DNA of 45,582 nt, taken from positions 1 through 45,582 of the forward strand of contig JAITWR010000130.1 in assembly GCA_031285165.1 (NCBI GenBank), in the 5' to 3' direction. Each line of letters starts with the position of its first letter. Position 1 is the stretch's first letter. Below are positions 1 through 8,979 of the stretch, in pieces. The position numbers were made by a program, and so were the translations under genes. Origin of the DNA: Novosphingobium sp. (lineage in GTDB: Bacteria > Pseudomonadota > Alphaproteobacteria > Sphingomonadales > Sphingomonadaceae). A model generated the notes under the pieces. It was given only the letters and a program-made list of their open reading frames with translations, searched no databases and was not told the origin of the DNA.

Positions 1-1484
1 ACGGCGATGGCGATCGTCACCCAGCCGATCCGGCTGTAGATCGCCAGCGTCAGCTCTTTCGACATCTCGCCGTTTTCGCCGCCGGTCGCCTCGCCGATCT
101 TGCCGGCGACGAACTGGCCCACCGCGGTCATGTAGAACCAGGCGCCCATGATGAAGCTGCCGAGATGCACCGGCGACAGCCGCGTCATCGCCGAAAGGCC
201 CACGGGCGACAGGCAAAGCTCGCCCGTGGTCTGGAGCAGGTAGATCAGGAAGACGAAGATCACCGGCGTCATCGCCGCCATGCCCACCGTTCCGGCGCCC
301 CAGACGAAGACCAGGAACGACAGGCCCACCTGCACCAGCGCGAGGCCGAACTTGGCCGGGGCCGATGGTTCGATGCCGCGCCTGCCCAGCCAGGCCCAGA
401 GCGCGGCGAAAAGCGGACCCAGCAGCACGATATAGATCGGGTTGATCGACTGGAACAGGCTGGCCGGCACGCCCTGACGATCGACATAGCGGTCGGTGTA
501 GAGGTTGAGCGAGCCGCCCGCCTGCTCGAACAGCCCCCAGAATACCGGGTTCAGTGCGATCAGGAACAGGATTGCGAAGATCCGCTCGCGCGGCTCTTTC
601 GGCAGCTTGAATGCCTCGTAGAGCGTGTAGCCGAGCATCGCGACGCCCGCGACGATGAGAAGGTGGCCCATCAGGCCCTGGAACTGGATCAGCAGCCAGA
701 TCACCGCCACCGAGCCGACACCTGCGGCATAGAGCAGCAGCTCGCGCGGGCGCAGCAGCGGTTCGGGCGGCTCGCCCCTGCCTTGGAGCGCGGGCCTGCC
801 GAACATGAAAATGACGAGTCCGGCGACCATGCCCACGCCGGCGATGCCGAAGCCATAGGCCCAGCCGATCGTCTCGCCGAGGTAGCCGACGAGAATCGTG
901 CCCAGCGCCGCGCCGACGTTCACGCCCATGTAGAAGATCGTGTAGGCGGCATCGCGGCGCGTGTCGGTGAGGCTGTAGAGCTGGCCGACGATCACCGAGA
1001 TGTTGGCCTTGAGGAAACCCGAGCCGACGATGATGAACGACAGCGCCAGCCAGAACACGTTGATCGTCGGATCGGCCGGGCCGCCCCGGCCTTCGACCGC
1101 CATCAGCAGGTGGCCCAGCGCCAGCAGCACGCCGCCGAACATCACCGCCTTGCGCTGGCCGAGCCAGCGATCGGCGATCAGGCCGCCGAGTACCGGGGTG
1201 ATGTAAACCAGACTGTTGTAGGCGCCGTAGGCGAGGTTGGCCTTGCCGTCGGAGAACAGCCAGTGCTTGGTCAGGTAGAGCACCAGCAGCGCGCGCATGC
1301 CGTAATAGGAGAAACGCTCCCACATTTCGGCATAGAACAGCACGAACAGGCCGCGCGGGTGGCCGGCCACTTCCTCGTTCCTGCGTATGGCGATAAGGCC
1401 GCCGATGGCGAGGCAGGCAAACAGCAGTACCGCGGTGATGGCCGCGATCCAGTCGGTTTCGGTCCAGAGGGCAACGGGTTTCAT
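1..1484 (-). CDS. POT/PTR2-family peptide:proton symporter (MFS), C-terminus cut by window edge
   Basis: My reverse-strand translation from ATG at 1484: MKPVALWTETDWIAAITAVLLFACLAIGG...FVLFYAEMWERFSYYGMRALLVLYLTKHW...; the FYAEMWERFSYYGMRALL signature is typical of the POT family. Absent from the ORF track because it runs off the edge. Confidence 0.93.
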   Translation of the reverse strand, partial: MKPVALWTETDWIAAITAVLLFACLAIGGLIAIRRNEEVAGHPRGLFVLFYAEMWERFSYYGMRALLVLYLTKHWLFSDGKANLAYGAYNSLVYITPVLGGLIADRWLGQRKAVMFGGVLLALGHLLMAVEGRGGPADPTINVFWLALSFIIVGSGFLKANISVIVGQLYSLTDTRRDAAYTIFYMGVNVGAALGTILVGYLGETIGWAYGFGIAGVGMVAGLVIFMFGRPALQGRGEPPEPLLRPRELLLYAAGVGSVAVIWLLIQFQGLMGHLLIVAGVAMLGYTLYEAFKLPKEPRERIFAILFLIALNPVFWGLFEQAGGSLNLYTDRYVDRQGVPASLFQSINPIYIVLLGPLFAALWAWLGRRGIEPSAPAKFGLALVQVGLSFLVFVWGAGTVGMAAMTPVIFVFLIYLLQTTGELCLSPVGLSAMTRLSPVHLGSFIMGAWFYMTAVGQFVAGKIGEATGGENGEMSKELTLAIYSRIGWVTIAIA

Positions 1485-1626
1485 GGGTACGTCGTAGCAG
1501 CCATCGCCGCTTTGTTCGACTGCGAAAGGAAACGGCCGGGCGGTCTGTGTCTTGCCGCCCGGCCCGGAATAGCTCTAGGTCTTGAGCCTGCCGGCAACCG
1601 GGCGCCGGAGAACACGGAAGAAACCC

Positions 1627-2274
1627 ATGCAGCACTACCTGTCCGTCTTTATCGGGACGCTGACCCCGTTGCTGGTCATCATCAATCCGATCGAGGTGCT
1701 GCCCGTCTATGTCGCCCTCACCAAAGGCAAGGATCGGGCGAGGCAATGCGCGATCGCCCGCAACGCGTGCCTCTATGCCCTGGGGCTTTGCATTTTCTTC
1801 CTGATTTTCGGGACATTGATCCTGCGGCTTTTCGGAGTGCCGCTGGCCATGGTCCGTGTCGCCGGCGGGATCATCCTGACGCGGATCGGGTTTTCCCTGT
1901 TCATGCCCGACAGGTCGGGCGCCGATCTTGTCCATCCCGGCGCGCAGGAAGGCAATATCGCTTTCGTGCCGCTGGCCATGCCGCTCATGTTCGGTCCGGG
2001 CGCGATCGCCATGATCGTGGGGATGGCCTCGACCGTCCACGACTGGCCCGAAGACCTTGTTCCGACAGCCGTGATCGCGGCGGCGATCTGCGCGACGATG
2101 TTCATCACCTACCTGTGCCTCCACCATGCCCACAGGCTGACGCGTTTCCTCGGCCCGCTCGGCATCGATGCCGTCACGCGCATCGTCGGCTTCTTCGTCG
2201 CCGCGATCGGCGTCGGCCTGGTGTTCGACGGCGCGCTCGCGGCGCTGGCGGTCCACGGCCTGCCCCGGCGATGA
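1627..2274 (+). CDS. MarC family integral membrane protein
   Basis: MQHYLSVFIGTLTPLLVIINPIEVLPVYVALTKG...; MarC/UPF0056-like hydrophobic pattern. Start moved to internal ATG at 1627. Confidence 0.85.
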   Translation: MQHYLSVFIGTLTPLLVIINPIEVLPVYVALTKGKDRARQCAIARNACLYALGLCIFFLIFGTLILRLFGVPLAMVRVAGGIILTRIGFSLFMPDRSGADLVHPGAQEGNIAFVPLAMPLMFGPGAIAMIVGMASTVHDWPEDLVPTAVIAAAICATMFITYLCLHHAHRLTRFLGPLGIDAVTRIVGFFVAAIGVGLVFDGALAALAVHGLPRR

Positions 2275-2407
2275 ACAGGTGTTTCGCAGCAGGGCAATCG
2301 CGGACTTGAAAAATTCCGGCAGGTTCGCCAGTGCACATTCCGCATCGGACTTCCGAGTCCGGCGACAGGGCGACTACATTGTCAAGCAATGCCCGGAGTG
2401 AGATTGA

Positions 2408-3754
<1,347 letters not shown>

Positions 3755-3838
3755 GCGGGATCGCCTTCGCGTTTCCGCCGGAGGGATGCCTGCCCGGCCC
3801 GCCGCCAGCGGTGTTCGCGGCGCTGCTTCGTTACCCTT

Positions 3839-3873
3839 CCTCGTCACCCTGAAACAAGTTCAGGGTGACGAGG
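3839..3873. repeat. REP-like palindrome: 15-bp perfect inverted repeat, 5-nt loop
   Basis: cctcgtcaccctgaa-acaag-ttcagggtgacgagg; lies between convergent gdhA and modC. Confidence 0.8.
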
Positions 3874-3920
3874 AGGAAACGGGGTGCGGGGGAGTTCAGC
3901 GCCGCGTCTGCCTGCTCGAA

Positions 3921-3952
3921 TCCGTCCTGTCGAATGGCTCGACACGAACGGA
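3921..3952. repeat. Second REP-like imperfect hairpin adjacent to the 3839 palindrome
   Basis: tccgt-cc-tgtcga-atggc-tcgaca-cga-acgga; nested inverted arms. Confidence 0.6.
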
Positions 3953-3963
3953 GAAAAGCTGTT

Positions 3964-4590
3964 TCATCCGCCGATCGCGATCACCGTGCCGGCCAGACGC
4001 TCCACTTCCGCGCGGTCGTGGCTGACATAGAGAATCGGCAAGCGCAATTCGTCCCGAATGCGTTCGATGACGACCATGATCTCGTCCCGCCGCGCGGTAT
4101 CGAGCGAAGATAGCGGTTCGTCCATCAGCAGGAAGCGCGGTGCCCGCAGCAAGGCGCGCCCGATCGCCACGCGCTGCGCCTCGCCGCCCGAGAGCGTGCG
4201 CGGCATGCGCGCGAGGAGCGGGCCGATGCCGAGGAAATCCACCGCTTCCGAAAGAGTCATCCAGCGCCGGCCTGCGGGCGCGAGCCGCCAGCCGTAGAGC
4301 AGGTTGTCACGCACGCTGCGATGCGGGAACAGGCGCCCGTCCTGAAAAACATAGCCGCAGGCGCGCCGCTCGGGCGGCAGGTTTATGTGCCGCTCGCTGT
4401 CGAACAGCACCGTATCGCCGACTGCGATCCGTCCGCTTCCGGGCCGGAGCAGGCCGGCCACGGCATCAAGCACGCTCGTCTTGCCCGCGCCCGAAGGGCC
4501 GAACAGCGCGACAAGACGCTCAGGCGCGCTGAAAGCCGCGGCGATGCGCGTGGAGCCGCGTTCGATCGTGATATCGACTTCAAAGGACAT
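3964..4590 (-). CDS. modC: Molybdate ABC transporter ATP-binding protein, short form
   Basis: Walker A GPSGAGKTS, signature LSGGEAQRVAIGRAL, Walker B FLLMDEPLSSLD; adjacent to modB and modA; only 208 aa. Confidence 0.88.
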   Translation of the reverse strand: MSFEVDITIERGSTRIAAAFSAPERLVALFGPSGAGKTSVLDAVAGLLRPGSGRIAVGDTVLFDSERHINLPPERRACGYVFQDGRLFPHRSVRDNLLYGWRLAPAGRRWMTLSEAVDFLGIGPLLARMPRTLSGGEAQRVAIGRALLRAPRFLLMDEPLSSLDTARRDEIMVVIERIRDELRLPILYVSHDRAEVERLAGTVIAIGG

Positions 4591-5290
4591 GGCCGTCCCC
4601 GCCCTGTCCGCCCATGCCCTGTCCGCTGCGGCGGGCCAGCATTTCCGAAGCGACCAGCGCGGCCAGCGACAGCAGCACCGAGATCACCGCAAGCCGCACC
4701 ACGCCGGATTCGCTATCCGGCACCTGCAATGCCGCATGGATCGCCAGCGGCAGCGTCCGCGTCTCGCCGGGGATGCTGGAAACGAAAGTGATCGTCGCGC
4801 CGAACTCGCCGATCGAACGGGCGAAGCCGAGCACGAGGCCGGCAAGCACGCCCGGCATCGCCAGCGGCAGCGTTACCGAGAAGAAAGTGCGCCACGGCCC
4901 CGCCCCCAGCGTGCGCGCCGCACTTTCGAGCCGCCGGTCGACTGCCTCGATCGACAGCCGCATTGCGCGCACCATCAGCGGCAGCGCCATCACCGCGGCG
5001 GCGAGCGCGGCGCCGGTCCAGCGGAACATGAACGTGAGGCCCAGCGTTTCGGCAAGGAAGCGCCCCGCCGGGCCGTTCGTACCGAAAGCCAGCAGCAGCA
5101 GCCATCCGGTCACTACCGGCGGCAGCACCAGCGGCAGATGGACCAGCGCGTCGAGCAGGACTTTGCCGGGAAAGCGGCCCCGCGCGAGCGCCCAGGCCAG
5201 GGCAAAGGCGTTCGGCAGCGCCACGAGGATCGCAACGCAACTGACGCGCAGCGAAAGCGCGACGATTTCCCATTCCCCGGCGGTAAGCAG
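4580..5290 (-). CDS. modB: Molybdate ABC transporter permease; start codon uncertain (track GTG at 5224, candidate CTG at 5290)
   Basis: ...VHLPLVLPPVVTGWLLLLAFGTNGPAG...RSIGEFGATITFVSSIPGETRTLPLAIH permease motifs. The frame is open and ModB-like up to the modA stop (LLTAGEWEIVALSLRVSCVAILVALPNAFALAW). Confidence 0.88.
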   Translation of the reverse strand: MLTAGEWEIVALSLRVSCVAILVALPNAFALAWALARGRFPGKVLLDALVHLPLVLPPVVTGWLLLLAFGTNGPAGRFLAETLGLTFMFRWTGAALAAAVMALPLMVRAMRLSIEAVDRRLESAARTLGAGPWRTFFSVTLPLAMPGVLAGLVLGFARSIGEFGATITFVSSIPGETRTLPLAIHAALQVPDSESGVVRLAVISVLLSLAALVASEMLARRSGQGMGGQGGDGHVL

Positions 5291-5299
5291 CGGCGTGTC

Positions 5300-6070
5300 C
5301 TATCGCATGGCGAAGCCGAAGCGGCGGAACACCGCCTGGCCTTCGGCCGAGATCAGGTAGCGGCGGAAGCCTTCGGCATCGCGGTGGCGCGAAGCGGCAA
5401 GCACGGCCACGGGATAAACGATCGGCGCATGGCTGCCGGCCGGGAACGTCCCCACCACCCGCACGCTGCGATCGGCCCCGGCGTCCGTCGCATAGACGAT
5501 GCCGAGCGGCGCCTCGTTCCTGCCGACCAGCGCCAGCGCGGCGCGGACGTTTTCGGCCCGCGCGATCCTGCCCCGGACCGAAGGCCAGACGCCGAGGCTC
5601 GTCAGCGCTTCCTGGCCGTACCTGCCGGCCGGCACCGCATCCGGGTCGGCCATGGCCAGCCTGCCGTTGCCGAGCGCACGGGCCAGCGCGAAGCGCGGGC
5701 CGATCGCCAGCCGGATGCCGCTCGCGGCCGGGGCGATCAGCACGAGGCTGTTGCCCAGGAAGGAACTGTACGTGCCGGCACGCAGCAGCCGCCTGTTCGC
5801 GACATGGTCCATCCATGCCTTGTCGGCCGATATGAACAGGTCGGCGGGAGCACCCGCCTCGATCTGCCGGGCCAGAGCCGGGGAAGCTGCGAAAGAGATC
5901 ACCGGCCGCGGATGCCCCTTGCGCGCCCAGCCGTCGGCGGCGGCGTTCAGCGATTCCTGCAAGCTCGCCGCAGCCAGCACCAGCGGCCCGCGCGGCTGCG
6001 CCGCTGCGGGGGGCACGGCGGCGAGCAGCAGCGCGATCGCGGCCGACAGGCAGGCAAGGAAGCGGTCCAT
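5300..6070 (-). CDS. modA: Molybdate ABC transporter substrate-binding protein
   Basis: Signal peptide MDRFLACLSAAIALLLAAVPPAAAQ, then VLAAASLQESLNAAADGW...ADLFISADKAWMD. Start placed at the signal-peptide Met (6070). Confidence 0.9.
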   Translation of the reverse strand: MDRFLACLSAAIALLLAAVPPAAAQPRGPLVLAAASLQESLNAAADGWARKGHPRPVISFAASPALARQIEAGAPADLFISADKAWMDHVANRRLLRAGTYSSFLGNSLVLIAPAASGIRLAIGPRFALARALGNGRLAMADPDAVPAGRYGQEALTSLGVWPSVRGRIARAENVRAALALVGRNEAPLGIVYATDAGADRSVRVVGTFPAGSHAPIVYPVAVLAASRHRDAEGFRRYLISAEGQAVFRRFGFAMR

Positions 6071-6235
6071 CCGCACTCCGAACAGGGTTGTACCCGGCGG
6101 TATATAGATTTGCGGCGGCGGGAAAAGCCGCAAACCGGCCGCTCACGGGGAGCCGCAACCAGGCGCTTGTCGGCCTGCCGGCCATCCCATATGCCCCATT
6201 GACCGGGCTACAGATCGCCGGACGGGAGAGATGCC

Positions 6236-7123
6236 ATGGGATTGCTCGAAGCGCACAAGGCAATGGCGGCGAAGATCGCCGTGGTGGTGGGCGGTGCGGC
6301 CGGTCATCTGGGCCGCGGCGTGACGCTCGGCCTGATCGGCGAGGGCGTGACGGTCATCTGCTGCGACAACGACCGCGAAGGGCTTGCCGCGATCGTGCCC
6401 GAGGTCGAGGCGATGGGCGGCAGGATCACCGCGCATTATGCCGATGTCACCGATCCGGCCTCGCTCGATGCCTTCTGGGACACGGTGGCAGCGAGTACCG
6501 ATCATATCGATATCCTGGTCAATGTCCCCGGAGGCGTCGCCCGCTCGCTGTTCGACCGGACATCGCGTGAGAGCCACGCGCGCGACATCCGCCTGAACTA
6601 CGGCTATGTCGTCGACAGTTGCCAGCGCGCGCTTCCGCTGCTGCGCAAAAGCGGAAAAGGCGGCAGCATTATCAATTTCACCACGATCGAAGCGCATCGC
6701 GGCGCCGCGACTTTCGCGGTCTATGCCGGCGCAAAGGCGGCGACGACCAATTTCAGCCGCGCGCTGGCGGTCGAGCTGGGCAAGGACATGATCCGGGTCA
6801 ACTGTCTGGCCAGCGACACCAGCCTTGCCCGCGCGTCCAATGCGGCGCTGGCCAGGGAGGATTTCGAGCGGCTCGCCGCGCTTGGCGAGGATGCGCTGGC
6901 GCAATCGATCGAGTTCTACGTGCCGCAGAAGCGCCCGCCGACGGTCGGGGAAGTGGTCGACGGCGTGATCTTCCTCGCCTGCGACCTGTCGCGCACGATC
7001 ACCGGCACCACGCTCCATGTCGACGGCGGCACTTATGCGGCTTTCGGCTTCCTCGACTGGCCGGAAGGCGACAGCTTCATGCCCGCGCCGCTCGGCGGGA
7101 CGCTGAAGCTGCTGCAACGCTGA
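6236..7123 (+). CDS. SDR-family oxidoreductase (divergent motifs)
   Basis: Rossmann start VVVGGAAGHLGRG, YAGAK (YxxxK), C-terminal ITGTTLHVDGG. Confidence 0.88.
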   Translation: MGLLEAHKAMAAKIAVVVGGAAGHLGRGVTLGLIGEGVTVICCDNDREGLAAIVPEVEAMGGRITAHYADVTDPASLDAFWDTVAASTDHIDILVNVPGGVARSLFDRTSRESHARDIRLNYGYVVDSCQRALPLLRKSGKGGSIINFTTIEAHRGAATFAVYAGAKAATTNFSRALAVELGKDMIRVNCLASDTSLARASNAALAREDFERLAALGEDALAQSIEFYVPQKRPPTVGEVVDGVIFLACDLSRTITGTTLHVDGGTYAAFGFLDWPEGDSFMPAPLGGTLKLLQR

Positions 7124-7130
7124 TCGGGCC

Positions 7131-7592
7131 TCACCCGCGCCCGCGATAGGGCGCCACGCCCTGCCCGGGAACCCACAGCCCTTCCGGCACCGGGCCGGAT
7201 TGCCAGAAAACGTCGATCGGGATGCCGCCGCGGGGATACCAGTAGCCGCCGATACGCAGCCATTTCGGCGCCATCCCGGCAAACAGCCGCTGGCCGATGC
7301 CCACCGTGACATCCTCGTGAAAACCGCAATGGTTGCGGAAAGCACCGAGGAACAGCTTGAGGCTCTTGGATTCGACGATCGTTGCTTCCGGTGCGTAATC
7401 GATCACCAGATGCGCGAAATCCGGCTGGCCGGTGACCGGGCACAGGGAAGTGAATTCGGGTGCGGCGAAGCGCACCAGATAGAGTGCCCCCCGGCGCGGA
7501 TTGGGCACGTAATCGAGTTCCGCCGCTTCGGGCGAGGCGGGCAAGCCGCTCTGACGGCCGAGATGCAGCGGAGTGCGGGGTGTGTCGCTCAT
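7131..7592 (-). CDS. queF: NADPH-dependent 7-cyano-7-deazaguanine (preQ0) reductase
   Basis: [43 protein letters not shown]: QueF signatures. Start at [12 protein letters not shown] (7592). Confidence 0.94.
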   Translation of the reverse strand: MSDTPRTPLHLGRQSGLPASPEAAELDYVPNPRRGALYLVRFAAPEFTSLCPVTGQPDFAHLVIDYAPEATIVESKSLKLFLGAFRNHCGFHEDVTVGIGQRLFAGMAPKWLRIGGYWYPRGGIPIDVFWQSGPVPEGLWVPGQGVAPYRGRG

Positions 7593-7697
7593 GCCGGGCC
7601 TATTGCTCCTATCGCCGGCTTCGCACAAGGCGGCGGTGTGACGCAGCGGGTTCATGCACCGTTCACCAGCAGCAGCGATGAGGGATGGTTCCGGCAT

Positions 7698-8849
7698 ATG
7701 GGCAGCGAACGTCATAAAGCTACAGGGCTACTGGCCTGCGCGGCACTGCTGCCGGCGCTGACCTTTGCCGCGACCGCGCCGGCGCAGACGCCCGGCCCGG
7801 TGCAGGACTATCATCTGCCGCCTGCCGGGCCATCGCCGGCACCGGCCGCTGCGGGGCCTGTCGATGCCGATCATCCGGTTGCCGCACCGATGCGCCCGGC
7901 GGCGGCGGCAAGCGCGCTTCCTTCGCCTGCGGCAACCTCGCCGGCGCTGTCCCCGGCTCCGGCCCCGGCTATTGCCCCGCCGCCGCGCGCCGAGCCGCGA
8001 CGGTCCCCTGCTCCCGCGCCCGCGGCGGCGGCATCACCGCCGGCCGCCGAACCGACAGCCGCGCCGGCAAGCGAACCACCGGCAAGCGAACCGCCGGCAA
8101 ACGAACCCGCGCCTGTGTCCGCCGTGCCCGTGCCCGAAGCCGCACCGACGCCCCCGGCCGACAGTTTTCCCTGGCCCTGGGCAGCCGGTGGCGCGGCGGC
8201 CGTGCTCCTGCTCGGCGGATTCCTGCTGCGGCGCCGCCGAAGCGCCCGCGCGGCTTCCGATGATGCGTCCCCGGCACAGTCCGGCCCGAGCGCACCGGCA
8301 ACGCTGCCGCCTCCGCCCGCTCCTCGCCCGCAGCCGGCAGAGCCGCCGCCGCAAGCTGCCGGGCCGCGGCCTCTGGAGATGCAGTTCGAGGCACGCCATC
8401 TCAGCCGGGCAATGGTCAATGCGACGCTGGCCTATCGTCTCAGGCTGACGAACCACGGCGGCACCGCGCTCGGCCCCCTGCATGTCGCGGGCGATATCGT
8501 CTCGGCCCACGCCTCGCTGCCCGCGGCGGAATTGCTGGCGCCTGACGGCGATGCGCTGGCGACCATCCACGAAGTGCCGCAACTCGCCCCGGGCGAGACG
8601 GCGGTGCTCAACGGAGAATTGCGCCTGCCGCTCGCCGGCGTCCTGCCGATCGCCAGCGGCAGCGCGCACGTCTTCGTGCCGCTGGCACGCTTTTGCATCG
8701 ATACCGGGAACGGGGGAACCGTCACGCGCATCTTCGTCGTCGGCCTGGCCGGAGAGCAGCCCGGCGGCCCGCTACGCCCCTTCCCGCTCAACCGCGGCCC
8801 CGGCGTCGACCGGGCGCTGGGCCAGCGCGAACTGGAACTGCCGGGGTGA
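7698..8849 (+). CDS. Hypothetical membrane protein: signal peptide, Pro/Ala-rich linker, one TM helix, C-terminal domain
   Basis: [30 protein letters not shown]...; [23 protein letters not shown] followed by RRRRSARA; C-terminal ~160 aa of non-repetitive sequence. Start at ATG 7698. Confidence 0.75.
   Translation: MGSERHKATGLLACAALLPALTFAATAPAQTPGPVQDYHLPPAGPSPAPAAAGPVDADHPVAAPMRPAAAASALPSPAATSPALSPAPAPAIAPPPRAEPRRSPAPAPAAAASPPAAEPTAAPASEPPASEPPANEPAPVSAVPVPEAAPTPPADSFPWPWAAGGAAAVLLLGGFLLRRRRSARAASDDASPAQSGPSAPATLPPPPAPRPQPAEPPPQAAGPRPLEMQFEARHLSRAMVNATLAYRLRLTNHGGTALGPLHVAGDIVSAHASLPAAELLAPDGDALATIHEVPQLAPGETAVLNGELRLPLAGVLPIASGSAHVFVPLARFCIDTGNGGTVTRIFVVGLAGEQPGGPLRPFPLNRGPGVDRALGQRELELPG
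8064..8108 (+). repeat. 3 x 15-bp in-frame tandem repeat in the Pro-rich linker
   Basis: ccggcaagcgaacca / ccggcaagcgaaccg / ccggcaaacgaaccc. Confidence 0.8.
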
Positions 8850-8872
8850 TCGCCCCTCGCTTTCCGGCATGT

Positions 8873-8979
8873 CCTGGAGCAAGATGCGTGATTTGTGAAT
8901 CACGCATCTTGCTCCAGGTTTTTGCTGTCGCATCGTTTTTTGCGCAAAACCGGTTCCCACTTTTGCGCACGATGCTCTA
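8873..8979 (-). repeat. Bipartite stem-loop intergenic repeat, copy A
   Basis: Two adjacent stem-loops: 21-bp perfect arms 8873-8893/8898-8918, and gcatcg..tgcgcaaaa/ttttgcgca..cgatgc at 8930-8975. Inverted near-identical copy at 35831-35936. Confidence 0.92.

Noticed and set aside
165-2309. 714-aa plus-strand ORF
   Set aside because: Antisense to the POT transporter and overlapping marC; low-complexity His/Arg/Asp-rich translation typical of antisense frames in GC-rich DNA.
2346-2361. Hairpin cggact-tccg-agtccg between marC and gdhA
   Set aside because: Only 6 bp, no U-tract; too weak to call a terminator.
6098-6108. cggtatataga upstream of modA, resembling half of a ModE-type box
   Set aside because: Only one half-site seen, no inverted partner at proper spacing; may simply be a -10 element.
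4385-6202. 605-aa plus-strand ORF
   Set aside because: Antisense to modC/modB/modA; composition typical of spurious GC-rich frames.
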